A DNA stretch of 64,000 nt, from positions 46,629 to 110,628 of the forward strand of contig CAUYUJ010021045.1 of assembly GCA_963575745.1 (NCBI GenBank). The letters run 5' to 3'. Under the pieces are notes generated by a model. That model saw nothing but the letters and a program-made list of their open reading frames with translations. It did no database searches and had not been told where the DNA came from. Made by a program: the position numbers and the translations under genes. Source of the stretch: Prorocentrum cordatum. Its lineage: Eukaryota; Sar; Dinophyceae; Prorocentrales; Prorocentraceae. The first letter of the stretch is position 1. Each line of letters starts with the position of its first letter. Of the stretch, positions 1 to 9,007 are shown in pieces.

Positions 1-80
1 GCGGAGCGCGCCAGGGGCGGCGCCGCGGGCGCCGCACCAGCGCCGGTCCAAGCCAGAGCCGCGCGGGGCTGCGAAAGTTT
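1..80. mobile_element. Family C foldback, right half cut by window edge
   Basis: The GCGCGCCAGG core, GGCGGCGCC, then a CCGGTCCAAG and GCGCGG arm followed by a TTTGTGCTCGTG tail match the right half of the C elements at 1215-1350, 41274-41412 and 57808-58000. The left half lies outside the window. Confidence 0.5.
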
Positions 81-185
81 GTGCTCGTGCCCGTCGTTGG
101 CTCCTTCGGCGGTCGTCCTCCTGGCCGCGCTGGGCCTCCTCCTCGTCGCCGAGCTGGCGGCGATCGGCGCCCTCCACCGCGAGGC

Positions 186-412
186 AGGGCTCGTTTCGAT
201 TCCTCCGATTCGATTCGATTCGATTTCGATGGTTTCCGATTCCGATTCGATTCGATCTGGGATTCCGATTTGGGTTCCGATTTCTCATCGGAGGCATACT
301 AGCCTGCCAATTTCTGCCGATCCGACTTCTCCCGACTCGGCTGCCGATTTCCGACGACCCGATTCATGTCGATCGCCGATCCGACTTGTCGATCCGATCC
401 TGGGCTCTCCTG
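186..412 (+). repeat. Family O module, copy 1
   Basis: GATTCGATT-rich opening, then TCTCATCGGAGGC and CCGATCCGACTTCTCCCGAC, closing with TGGGCTCTCCTG. The same order of blocks occurs at 47833-48074 and 56313-56509. All three copies are followed within a few hundred bases by a protein-like stretch and then a (GGA)n array. No clear terminal repeats or target duplication seen. Confidence 0.7.
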
Positions 413-428
413 CGAGGGCGCAAGTCGC

Positions 429-560
429 AGGGCGCTGGCGCGGGCCGAGCACGCGGCCCGGCACGCCGACGCGCGGCGGCTGTCGGAGAAGGCGTGCGAG
501 GCCGCCCGGCGCGCGGAGGCCGCGCGCGCCGCGGCGCAGGAGCCGCTCGGGGGGGCAGGG
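429..560 (+). CDS. Protein-like fragment, Ala/Arg/Glu helix-rich, unknown
   Basis: A frame reading RRALARAEHAARHADARRLS and continuing as an Ala/Arg/Glu-rich amphipathic helix. Nearly every codon here ends in G or C, as in a strongly GC-biased coding region. Upstream the frame runs into repeat O and downstream into poly-Glu from the GGA array, so only this middle part looks like protein. It could be an exon, a gene scrap or chance in GC-rich DNA. No family recognised. Confidence 0.25.
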
Positions 561-591
561 AGAGGCGTCGCTGCCGCCTCTCGGGGTCGGG

Positions 592-811
592 GGGCAGCTG
601 ATCAGAAAGAGGAGGAAGAGGAGGGGGAGGAGGAGGAGGGGGAGGGGGAGGAGGAGGAGAAGGAGGAGGAGGAGGAGGAGGAGGAGGAGGAGGAGGAGGA
701 GCAATGATCAGGGCAGCTGATCAGGAGGAGGAGGAGGAGGAGGAGGAGGAGGAGGAGGAGGGTCGGAGGGCAGCTGATCAGAAGGAGGAGGAGGAGGAGG
801 AGGAGGAGGAA
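592..811 (+). repeat. Triplicated [GGGCAGCTGATCAG + (AGG)n] unit
   Basis: The 14-mer GGGCAGCTGATCAG occurs at about 592, 713 and 768, each time directly followed by an AGG-type purine run (about 95, 38 and 28 bp). The block is three copies of one anchor-plus-array unit with different array lengths. Confidence 0.8.
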
Positions 812-1214
812 TGATCTGGTTGGGAGGATGGGGTCGGGAGAGAGGACCAGATCGTCCTTATATTTCACCAGAGAAAAGCCCCAATCAATGGATGGTTAGA
901 AATGGGATCGATAAAGAGATCGGTAAGCAGATCGACCAGGAACCCGGGAACCCGGGAACCCACCGAAATCGACCCGGAACCAATGACCAGGAACCCGGGA
1001 ACCCAGAACCAGGAACCGAGGAACCCAGCCGGCTACCAAAATCGGCGGAACATTTTCGCCAGATCTTTCAGTTTCCGCTAGGACCCCTTCAGTGAAAGCA
1101 CTGATTCGGGAATTCTCGTGTAGGTCGAGTGCGTCTCATACACAGTCGTGCCCCGTATCCTCCTCAGCCCGATCCTCCCAACCCGATAGCTGTCCTTCTG
1201 GACTCAGTACGTCA
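812..1214. other. Intergenic stretch with AACCCGGG minisatellite
   Basis: At 939-1023 a degenerate 12-bp motif (AACCCGGGAACC) repeats. A 94-codon frame (811-1095, plus) crosses it and reads DQEPGNP twice, but has no recognisable domain. Nothing else identified. Confidence 0.5.
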
Positions 1215-1350
1215 GCATAAAGGTTCGGAGGTCCGCGCCGCTTCCTTGGATCGGCGCTGTGTCCCTCCCCCCCCGTGGCGCGCCAGGGGGGGGCGCAGCG
1301 CCGATCCAAGCAGTCGGCGCGGAGCTCCGAGAGCTCGTGCTTGTGTCATT
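1215..1350. mobile_element. Family C foldback element
   Basis: Left arm GTTCGGAGGTCCGCGC, then CTTGGATCGGCGCTG; centre GGCGCGCCAGG; right arm CAGCGCCGATCCAAG, then GCGCGGAGCTCCGAG. The two halves are imperfect reverse complements. Confidence 0.7.
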
Positions 1351-1401
1351 TCCAACGGAGGGCCACTTCTGGCGAATGCTCGTGCTCCATATGAGCTGTA
1401 A

Positions 1402-1512
1402 GTCGGGCCTGCCCCTCTACATTGTTTTGTGTGCTTGGATATGTCTTGAGTATTTGTGGGGTCTTTTTCGCGTGTCGTCCGAAGCCCCCCCCTGTAGGGG
1501 GACAGGCCCGAC
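1402..1512. mobile_element. Family A TIR element, short copy (111 bp)
   Basis: Left end GTCGGGCCTGCCCCTCTACA, right end CTGTAGGGGGACAGGCCCGAC, near-perfect inverted repeats. AT-rich interior. No convincing target duplication. Confidence 0.8.
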
Positions 1513-1700
1513 CTGACATTAGCTGTCCGCCTGGCAGGCCGCTGGTCCGCCCATGCCCTGCACAGGGCCGAGCAGCCGGCAGGCCTGCGCGCGTGGCTCG
1601 CTCGCGCGCCCTCGAGACCCCGAGGCCCGACGCTGCAAGCAAATGCAGCCTGGCGAAGAATCGCGACCAGAGCCCCAGACACCACCTTTCTGCTGCATTC

Positions 1701-1896
1701 TCGGGCCGGACGAAAGGGGGGGATTGGGAAAGGGGGGGGTTACAAAATCTGCTGCATGCAGCTGGTTTCGGCCCCACCGAGGGGCCCACTCCTCGATACA
1801 TGGCCGCCTCCGGCGCCGGGAGGCGCCGGGAAAATCAGCTACGCGAGCGGATTCTCAACCCCCCCCTTTGCTATCCCCCCCTTTCGCCCGACCCGA
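1701..1896. mobile_element. Family M TIR element, copy 1 (196 bp)
   Basis: Left TCGGGCCGGACGAAAGGGGG and right CCCCCTTTCGCCCGACCCGA are inverted repeats. The interior has CTGCTGCATGCAGC and GGCGCCGGGAGGCGC. A second copy, similar end to end, is at 41609-41805. Confidence 0.8.
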
Positions 1897-2408
1897 CATC
1901 CTTCGAGCCGGCTCGAGCTTCGGTGGCCCCGTGGTCCCGAAGCCCGGCGAGAGCGCCGCGGCTCGAAAAAAAAAAGTCCAGCGCCAGGGTCCCACAGGGG
2001 AGCCCCCGTCGCCGTGGCCGGCTCCTCTGGCCAGAACGCACCCTCGCGGGCGGCGCCTAGGCAGCGCCTGGGCAGCGCTTCCTGGGCTCATATGGGCAGC
2101 GCCCCGGCAGCTCCCAGGTAGTACTCCTGCTTCTAGGCTCGTGGGAAGCGCCCACGGCAGGTTCGCGTCGTGTCGACCGGCGGCGACCCCGCCAGCGGCG
2201 TCCCACGTGGAACGCCGCGGGCGATCCATACCCGTTCGCTGTGGAACGATGTGGGCCTTCGGGAAGCGCCCGATCGCTCCGAGGTGGAACGATCCCCGCG
2301 GTGCCAGGATCCAACGCCAGGGCCGACGCGACACGAGCCTGCCGCAGGCAGCTCCCGGGCAGCGCCTCCGCGTCTCTGAGAGGCCCCCGGGGAGAGCGGC
2401 CCCGTGGA
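1897..2408. other. GC-rich stretch with GGCAGCGCC repeats and repeat X
   Basis: GGCAGCGCC-type motifs recur at 2050-2110 and near 2360. Positions 2283-2345 (GGAACGATCCCCGCGGTG onward) resemble 7808-7872, defining a short two-copy dispersed repeat. A 346-codon frame (1553-2593, plus) runs through this and element M and is probably spurious. Confidence 0.4.
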
Positions 2409-2530
2409 AAGGAGCTGCACGACCGGGTCCGGGCGGAGGTGCAGCAGCACGGCGCGCCGGCGGCGAAGCCGGGGGCGCTGCGCGGGGGCGACGACTGCGA
2501 AGGGGGGCACCCAGAGCAGAGGCCGCCGGC
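2409..2530 (+). CDS. Protein-like fragment, unknown
   Basis: The frame reads KELHDRVRAEVQQHGAPAAK and on through GGDDCEGG, with mostly G/C third positions. It loses protein character where purine-rich repeats begin near 2580. No start, splice site or family recognised. Confidence 0.22.
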
Positions 2531-2619
2531 GGCGCGAGCGGAAGCCCATGTCGGCCACGCGCGAGATCGGCGGCGAGCGAGGGGGGGAAGTGAGAAGGAG
2601 AAGGCCAGGCCTCCTCAGG

Positions 2620-2735
2620 AGGCGGCGGGGCTTCTCGGAAGCCCTCGCGCCTCCTGAGAAGAAGTGATCTGCGTCTTCGGGGCAGGCCCGCCCCTTCCGA
2701 GCCTTCTGAGAGGGCCCGCCCCTTCTCGCCTCCCC
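2620..2735. repeat. Family Q: clustered CTTCTNAGAAGGC-type palindromes
   Basis: Short palindromic motifs (CTTCTCGGAAG, CCTTCTGAGAGG) recur here and again at 40630-40765 and 61490-61580, always as a loose cluster. Function unknown. Confidence 0.4.
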
Positions 2736-2964
2736 CCGGGCCCGCTGCCGATGAGAGCGACCTTTCGCCGGGGTGACCTTCTTGGCGGGGGGCCACGGGG
2801 GTCGTTCCTGCACTGGCTTGCGCGCTTGGGTGTCGCTGCCCCGCGGCCCCTGAAAGCCGCGCACCGACGGTCGCCCTTGCCCGGGGTCACTCTTGCGTGT
2901 AGGCGAATATCGGAGGGCGAGTTCCTTCAGATTCCGGCGTCTCAGTTCTTCGAGCTTGGCAGCT

Positions 2965-3062
2965 TCGCCCTATTTGGGGCCCCTGGGCACTCGCAGGTCG
3001 ATCCGGCCCGAAAAATGCTTCAGGAAGACGGGGTCCAGGACTCCAGTCGTGATTTTTCGCGG
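2965..3062. repeat. Family G fragment
   Basis: CAGGAAGACGGGGTCCAGG followed by AGTCGTGATTTTTCGC matches the hairpin-bearing end of the fuller G copy at 3636-3793. A second fragment, with GGCCTCGGGGGGCCCTCGCC, is at 3345-3400. Confidence 0.5.
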
Positions 3063-3431
3063 TGTTGCATTCCTGTTGGCTCCGTCCCTCAGAGGAGGGC
3101 GAGTTGAGACTCAGCGGTAGTTGGACTTCGGGGGTGCCCTCGTCGCCACGGCTGGACGCCGCTCGGGGAGTCGGTGCGTGTGGTTCCCGGGAGGGGTCTG
3201 GGGATCGATCTCGAGCTGCCGTTGCCGCAGCTCGCCCTGCACCGAAGCGAGCGGAGGCGCCTGCAGCAGAGGCCGCCGGCAGCGCGCGTTGAAGACCCAG
3301 TGCTCCAATATTTGGGGGAAGATCCATGCGAGGGTGTTCGAGCGTTTTCGGCCTCGGGGGGGCCCTCGCCAGGCCCTGGGGACCGTCAAGGAACAGCTCA
3401 TGATGCTCAGGATGCACGACCTTCAGGAAAG

Positions 3432-3611
3432 AAAAAAACAGGCACAGATACGAACGGTCGTCGACTCCCCGGAACAGGCGGAAAACAGGGGGAGTGGAAG
3501 GGAAGACGATGATCCAGAAAGTAAAAAACAGGCACAGATACGAACGGTCGTCGACTCCCCGGAACAGGCGGAAAACAGGGGGAGTGGAAGGGAAGACGAT
3601 GATCCAGAAAG
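3432..3611 (+). repeat. Perfect 90-bp tandem duplication (30-codon repeat)
   Basis: 3432-3521 is repeated at 3522-3611 without visible change; GGCACAGATA recurs exactly 90 bases on. In the plus frame 3121-3654 each unit reads KKQAQIRTVVDSPEQAENRG plus ten more residues. The unit includes G-family-like sequence (CCCCGGAACAGGCGGAAAAC). The identity implies a recent event. Confidence 0.85.
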
Positions 3612-3635
3612 TATGGAGAATACCCAGACCCCCGA

Positions 3636-3793
3636 CGTCATGATTTTTTCATGACGCGACCCCCAGAGGTCCCGACCCATTCCCCGGGACCAGTTTTTCG
3701 TCCTGAGTCGTTTTTTGACGCTCCCGAGGCCCGGAGAGGGCCCCCGGAGGCCGAAAATAGCGAAAAACTTCCCGTCGTGATTTTTTCACGACG
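3636..3793 (-). mobile_element. Family G module flanked by two hairpins
   Basis: CGTCATGA-TTTTT-TCATGACG (3636-3656) and CGTCGTGA-TTTTT-TCACGACG (3773-3793) bracket the module. Between them lie CCCGGGACCAGTTTTTCGTC and GTTTTTTGACGCTCCCGAGG. Related copies: 15056-15200, 33741-33820, 40793-40915, 41120-41245, 44445-44560, 63530-63625. Confidence 0.65.
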
Positions 3794-4027
3794 CGAGGAG
3801 GTCTGGGCACGAAGAATCCTCGGATTTGTGTCCACTCCTTTGTGCGTCCCTGGGGCCCCTCCAGCCTGGGGAAACGGCTGGGACTTCCCGGGGGGCCGTG
3901 CGGCGGAAAAGGCAAGCACGTCGGAGCTCTGGGCCCAGGGGCGGCGCGCCAGGGCCAGGGGGCAGCGGCAAGGGGGGGGCTCTTGCTCGAGGGGGGCTCG
4001 AGTAGGGGCTCGACTACAAGGTCGATG

Positions 4028-4268
4028 CACCCCCCCCCCCCCCCCCCTCCCCTCCCTCCCCTCCCCTCCCCTCCCCTCCCCTCCCCTCCCCTCCTCCTCC
4101 TCCTCCCCCTCCTCCTCCTCCTCCTCCTCCTCCTCCTCCTCCTCCTCCTCCTCCTCCTCCCCTCCTCCTCCTCCTCCTCCTCCTCCTCCTCCTCCTCCTC
4201 CCTCCTGCCTCCTCTCCTCCTCCTCCTCTCTCCTCCTCCTCCTCCTCCTCCTCCCCCTCCGCCCCTCC
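4028..4268 (-). repeat. C-rich and (TCC)n polypyrimidine tract
   Basis: A poly-C run, CCCTC repeats, then TCC/CCT repeats with a few interruptions. All frames stay open, producing false Pro, Ser and Leu runs, and poly-Gly/Glu on the other strand. Confidence 0.95.
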
Positions 4269-4293
4269 CCCTCCCGCCCCGCCCCGAAATTGA

Positions 4294-4383
4294 GATTTTC
4301 GTCGGACCCGCACATCTAACATATGTATTGAAATATGTTTGACAAGTCTACGTACTTGCGTGTGGATATCCGACGAAAAGATC
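4294..4383. repeat. Small inverted repeat (family Z related)
   Basis: GATTTTCGTCGGA (4294-4306) pairs with TCCGACGAAAAGATC (4369-4383). The right flank, TTCTGCAGTCGATCCCC then CTCGAG, resembles the right end of the element at 34012-34160. Confidence 0.5.
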
Positions 4384-4435
4384 TTCGCTTGGAGTGGATC
4401 AATTCTGCAGTCGATCCCCTGCTCGAGGGATCGAG

Positions 4436-4985
4436 GGATGGGGGGGCGTCGAGCCCAGATCGCCTGTGCCGTGCTGGCCCCGGGTGCCCACAGGCCCCAG
4501 GACCCGCGCCCCGAAGCGCGGGCCCCCGCCGGGCAGTTCCGCGGGCAGGGGGGTGCAAGTCGGTCTTGGCATTGCTCATTGGAGAAAGCAGGAGGGGGTG
4601 GGGGAGCGTCGAACCCAAATCGCCCAATTCCTCGCTGGTCTAGGCCCATCCACCCAACTCTGCGCGTCGAACCCACATCGCCCCATTCCTCGCGTCGAAC
4701 CCACATCGCCCAATTCCTGGCAGAGGGGTGCAATTCAGCCTTGACGCTGCCTTGGAAAAAGCAGAAGGGGGCGGGGGAGCATCGAACCGGGGCCCCGAGG
4801 TGGCGCCAGGACCGGCGCCCCGAGGAGGCGCCCCCGCAGGTAGTTCTGCAGGCAGGAGGTTCTCCGAGGAGGAGGAAGAGGAGGAGGAGGAGGAGGAGGA
4901 GGAGGAGGAGGAGGAGGAGGAGAAGGAGGAGGGGCAAGGGGGAAGGGGGAGAGTCGAGCCCAGATCGCCCCATTCCTCGCTGGCT
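4436..4985 (+). repeat. Irregular cluster of GTCGAACCCAAATCGCCC modules
   Basis: The motif CGTCGARCCCARATCGCC recurs at about 4454, 4607, 4668, 4695 and 4956. Copies near 4570 and 4745 also share a GGGGTGCAA...GGAAAAAGCAG lead-in. It is a rearranged minisatellite, not a clean array. A (GGA)n run at 4866-4932 sits inside. Confidence 0.6.
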
Positions 4986-5105
4986 TGGGCCGTGGCGCGC
5001 CCCCCCCCCGCCCCCCGCACAGGGAGGCACGGCTCTTCGCCCTCGGGGGGCCTGCCGCCGATCCATCGACCATGCATCTTGCCGCAGGGCTGGACCTACA
5101 CTGAT

Positions 5106-5276
5106 GTCGGGCGTGTCCCCCTACAGGGGGATTTTCGACGAAAAAAAGAAACCCCAAAAATAGTCCAAAAAGGTCAAAAAATAGTCCCCAGACTATTGTT
5201 TGACTATTTGCTGGCCATTCTGGGGGGATTGTTTTATTTTTCGTCGAAAATCCTCCTGTAGGGGGACAGGCCCGAC
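5106..5276. mobile_element. Family A TIR element (171 bp)
   Basis: Left GTCGGGCGTGTCCCCCTACA continuing into GGGGGATTTTCGACGAAAA; right TTTTCGTCGAAAATCC then TGTAGGGGGACAGGCCCGAC. The inverted repeats reach about 39 bp, the longest of the family here. The interior repeats AATAGTC. Confidence 0.9.
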
Positions 5277-5439
5277 TTTAAACCTACACGGTGTTCTGCT
5301 GGACTTCCGGCCGTGTTCTGTTTTTCGTTCTGGGAGGGAGGTACAGGAAAACAGGTGGAGCAGAACGAACATCAGAACGAAGATTATCCCAGTGCGACCC
5401 TACCTAGGAGTTGGAGCCCCTAGGAAAGCAGCATTAGTA

Positions 5440-6207
5440 GTAACAGTAAAGCTAAGCTAAAGCTAAGCTAAATATAAGCTAAGGCTAAGCTAACACTAAG
5501 CTTAAGCTAAGCTAAAGCTAAGCTGAAGCTAACCTAAAGCTAAGCTAAAGCTAAGCTAAAGCTAAGCTAAAGCTAAGCTAAAGCTAAGCTAAAGCTAAGC
5601 TAAAGCTAAGCTAAAGCTAAGCTAAAGCTAAGCTAAGCTAAGCTAAGCTAAGCTAAAGCTAAGCTAAAGCTAAAGCTAAGCTAAGCTAAGCTAAAGCTAA
5701 GCTACTAGCTAAGCTAAAGCTAAGCTAAAGCTAAGCTAAAGCTAAGCTAAGGCTAAGCTAAAGCTAAAGCTAAGCTACAGCTAAGCTGAAGCTAAGGTAA
5801 AGCTAAGCTAAGCTAAGCTAACACTAAGCTGAAGCTAAGCTGAAGCTAAGCTAAAGCTAAGCTAAAGCTAAGCTAAACTAAGCTAAAGCTAGCTAAAGCT
5901 AAGTTGAAGCTAAGCCAAAGCTAAGCTAAAGCTAAGCTAAGGCTAAGCTAAGGCTAAGCTAAAGCTAAGCTAAAGCTAAGCTAAAGCTAAGCTGAAGCTA
6001 AGCTAAAGCTAAGCTAAAGCTAAGCAAAAGCTAAGCTAAAGCTAAGCTAAAGCTAAGCTAAAGCTAAGCTAAAGCTAAGCTAAAGCTAAGCTAAGCTAAG
6101 CTAAGCTAAGCTAAAGCTAAGCTAAAGCTAAGCTGAAGCTAAGCTAAAGCTAAGCTAAAGCTAAAGCTAAAGCTAAACTAAGCTAAAGCTAAAGCTAAGC
6201 TAAAGCT
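5440..6207. repeat. 11-bp AAAGCTAAGCT satellite
   Basis: About 770 bp of the unit AAAGCTAAGCT with scattered variants (GGCTAAGCT, GAAGCT, contracted AGCTA runs). AGCT palindromes make it strongly self-complementary. It borders the gap-containing array. Confidence 0.95.
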
Positions 6208-6400
6208 CCCAGGGGACTGGGGGAACCGCGGGGCGGGGACTGGGGGAACCGCCCGGGGCGGTTAGCACTGCCCCGCCCTTTAAGCAAAGAGAGTAAGAAC
6301 CCTTCTAGGCAGAGCCTAGGTAGGGAATTAAAACGAAGAACAGCGCTTGGGTCCAGCCCTGCCTTGCCGGTGCCGAGTCCACGGTCGATGGGCCCCCCTC
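6208..6400. other. Spacer with an 18-bp direct repeat
   Basis: GGGGACTGGGGGAACCGC occurs at about 6213 and 6236. The rest up to the gap shows no gene or known repeat. Confidence 0.5.
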
Positions 6401-6500
6401 NNNNNNNNNNNNNNNNNNNNNNNNNNNNNNNNNNNNNNNNNNNNNNNNNNNNNNNNNNNNNNNNNNNNNNNNNNNNNNNNNNNNNNNNNNNNNNNNNNNN
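6401..6500. other. Assembly gap (100 N)
   Basis: Exactly 100 N. It falls at the edge of a tandem array, so the true array is probably longer than shown. Confidence 1.
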
Positions 6501-7316
6501 AAGGCCCCAGTGGCTGCGCCCGCATGCGGTTCCACACCCCATTCTGGCACACCCCTCACACGTTTCGTGGCCCCATCGGGAGCTCCACCGAAGGCCCCAG
6601 TGGCTGCGCCCGCATGCGGTTCCACACCCCATTCTGGCACACCCCTCACACGTTTCGTGGCCCCATAGGGAGCTCCACCGAAGGCACCAGTGGCTGCGCC
6701 CGCATGCGGTTCCACCCCCCATTCTGGCACACCCCTCACACGTTTCGTGGCCCCATAGGGAGCTCCACCGAAGGCCCCAGTGGCTGCGCCCGCATGCGGT
6801 TCCACCCCCCATTCTGGCACACCCCTCACACGTTTCGTGGCCCCATAGGGAGCTCCACCGAACGCTCCAGTGGCTGCGCTCGCATGCGGTTCCACACCCC
6901 ATTTCGGCACACCCCTCACACGCTTCGTGGGTGGCTCCATGGGGAGCTCCACCGAACGCCTCAATGGCTGCGCTCGCATGTGGTCCCCCCCCCATTTCGG
7001 CACACCCCTCACACGGTTCGTGGCCCCATAGAGAGCTCCACCGAAGGCCCCAGTGGCTGCGCTCGCATGCGGTTCCGCCCTCCATTTTTTCGGCACGCCC
7101 TTCACACGTCTCGTGGCCCCATAGGGAGCTCCACCGAACGCCGCAGTGGCTGCGCTCGCATGCGGTTCCACCCCCCATTTCGGCACACCCCTCACACGTT
7201 TCGTGGCTCCATAGGGAGCTCCACCGAAGGCCCCAGTGGCTGCGTTGGCATGCGGTTCCACACCCCATTCTGGCACACCCCTCGCACGTTTCGTGGCCCC
7301 ATAAGGGGGCTCCACC
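6501..7316 (+). repeat. Family E tandem array, about 90-bp unit
   Basis: Units start with AAGGCCCCAGTGGCTGC at 6501, 6591, 6681, 6771, 6861, 6955, 7044, 7137 and 7227 (89-94 bp apart). Each contains GCATGCGGTTCCAC and CACACCCCTCACACG. A 90-bp period keeps frames open, which explains a 376-codon minus frame read through the gap. Confidence 0.95.
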
Positions 7317-7706
7317 AAAGGTCACAGTGGCACTGCCCGCTTGCGTCCGCCACCACCCAGCACAGCCCTTGTTCCCTGCGCTTCACCCACCCAGAACAGC
7401 GCTTCGTAGCCCTATAGGGAGCTCCACCAAAGGTCCCAGCGGCACCGCCCGCATGCGTCCGCCACCACCCTGCGCAGCCCTTGCTCCCTGCCTGCGTTTC
7501 ACCCACCAAGTACAGCGCTTCGTGGCCCCATAGGGAGCTCCACCGAAGGTCCCAGTGGCACCGCTCGCATGCGTCCGCCACCACGCAGCACAGCCCTTGC
7601 TGACCGCGTCTCACCCACCCAGTACAGCGCTTCGTAGCCCCATAGGGAGCTCCACCGAAGGTCCCAGTGGCACCGCCCGCATGCGTCCGCCACCACCCAG
7701 CACAAT
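7317..7706 (+). repeat. Family E array, 112-116-bp variant unit
   Basis: Units begin near 7317, 7429, 7545 and 7657. They keep the E borders (CCATAGGGAGCTCCACC and AAGGTCCCAGTGGC) but replace the middle with CGTCCGCCACCACCC...TACAGCGCTTCGT. It is a hybrid unit fused to the 90-bp array. Confidence 0.9.
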
Positions 7707-7769
7707 TGCGGCATTCACAACTGCATATGGTTGGGTCCTTCGCCAGGCTAATTTTTTGATTATTCTGAA

Positions 7770-7802
7770 TTCAAAATCCCCCTGTAGGGGGAAATGCCCG
7801 AC
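7770..7802. mobile_element. Family A right-end fragment
   Basis: CAAAATCCCCCTGTAGGGGG then AAATGCCCGAC is an A right end. No left end lies upstream; array E abuts instead, so the element is truncated. Confidence 0.7.
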
Positions 7803-7807
7803 CTAAC

Positions 7808-8060
7808 TCGAGGCTGAACGATCCACGCGGTGTCAGAGGCCAACGCCGACGTCGTCACGGCGCGAGCTTGCGTGCCACAGCTCTCTTGCCATCCCCCTGC
7901 CCTTCCTCCCAGGGTCCATGTCAGTCTGCGCGATCCGAGTCGGTGTTGATGCCGGCCGCCTCGATCCGACTCGCCTCCGACGTTCCGACGATCCGGTGCG
8001 GCTTGGTGCTTGCGTGGCCTTGTCGTGGATGCTGGTGCGGCCGATCTGGCTTGATCTCGA
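7808..8060. other. Repeat X copy and GATCCGA-rich spacer
   Basis: 7808-7872 (GAACGATCCACGCGGTG onward) matches 2283-2345. The rest is GATCCGA-rich and loosely like family O. No gene recognised. Confidence 0.4.
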
Positions 8061-8121
8061 CCCTCCTCCTCCTCCTCCTCCTCCTCCTCCTCCTCCTCCT
8101 CCTCCTCCTCCTCCTCCTCCT
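8061..8121 (-). repeat. (CCT)n array
   Basis: About 20 CCT units. Confidence 0.95.
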
Positions 8122-8170
8122 TCGGCCCCGTCCGACGCAAATTCCGATCCGAGCCGACTTCCCGATGCGT

Positions 8171-8272
8171 TGCTGATGGATCCCGTTCTCGGGGGCCTCC
8201 TGGAGGCACCTGGCGACTTCCTGGTTTGATGCTGCTTGATCCTGCTCTCGGGGGCCTCTTGGAGGCACCTGG
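8171..8272 (+). repeat. Degenerate tandem duplication of about 58 bp
   Basis: CTCGGGGGCCTCCTGGAGGC near 8191 and CTCGGGGGCCTCTTGGAGGC near 8249, both preceded by GATCC and followed by ACCTGG. Confidence 0.7.
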
Positions 8273-8512
8273 GGGTGCTCTCTGGGGCCCTCCCCGGGGC
8301 ATCCGTGGGCCTCCTGGGCAGTCTGCTGGGCCTCCTGGGCCGTCGTGGGGCCCTCTTCGACCGGCGGTTGGCCCTCTTTCCCAGTCCGATGCTGACCGGT
8401 CACCGGTTAGATGCGGATTCACCATGCCCTCCCACTGGAGGCGTAGAGCCTCGCGCGCGCGATGGGCGCGCGGCATTCTCGGGGGCCCTTCGCCAGGGAC
8501 GGGTTGGGCTTG

Positions 8513-8577
8513 ACCTCCTCCTCCTCCTCCTCCTCCTCCTCCTCCTCCTCCTCCTCCTCCTGCTCCTCCTCCTCCTT
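8513..8577 (-). repeat. (CCT)n array
   Basis: About 21 units with one CTG interruption near the end. Confidence 0.95.
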
Positions 8578-8615
8578 GCCCGCCGTGCTGAACCCCCGGC
8601 CTCGCCCCTGAGCCT

Positions 8616-9007
8616 TCAGGGGCAACCATAGGGGGGAGGCTGGGCATAGGGTCAAATCGGGCACGTCCCTCGACAGGAGGGATATTCCAGGGTGGTTAGA
8701 AAAAATGGTCTGGGGGCGATTTCTCGTGCTCTTTTGACTATGTTGATGTGTGTGTGTGTGTGTTGACCACTTTGTATGTTTCTTCCAAAATCCGCCTGTA
8801 GGGGGACATGCCTGGCCTGAGCATACGGGAGGATGCGTCGACCCCCAATCGCCCATTGAGCGCCGATGGGGTCGGATAGCCCTGCCCGCCCAGGAACGTG
8901 GGGATTTACTGTCGGGAGCCTGTCGTCGATCCATCGGCGACGTAGCGCCGATTCCAGGTCGACGTTTCACCCCCTTATGCCAGCCCCCCCCCCTATTGTT
9001 GCCCCTC
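8616..9007. mobile_element. Family H TIR element split by an A element
   Basis: AGGGGCAACCATAGGGGG at the left and CCCCTATTGTTGCCCCT at the right are inverted ends. The body (ACCCCCAATCGCCCATTGA, ATCCATCGGCGACGTAGCGC) matches the uninterrupted copy at 16053-16264. The left end is separated from the body by the A element at 8657-8816. Confidence 0.8.
8657..8816. mobile_element. Family A element nested in H
   Basis: Left TCGGGCACGTCCCTCGACAG, right CTGTAGGGGGACATGCCTGGC. A (GT)n run at 8747-8762 lies inside. The flanks CTGGGCATAGGG and CTGAGCATACGGG could be a diverged target duplication, but they do not abut both ends cleanly. Confidence 0.8.

Noticed and set aside
6195-7417. Cys-rich repeat protein frames of 337-389 codons
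   Set aside because: Product of the 90-bp satellite, open in three frames at once and read across 100 N.
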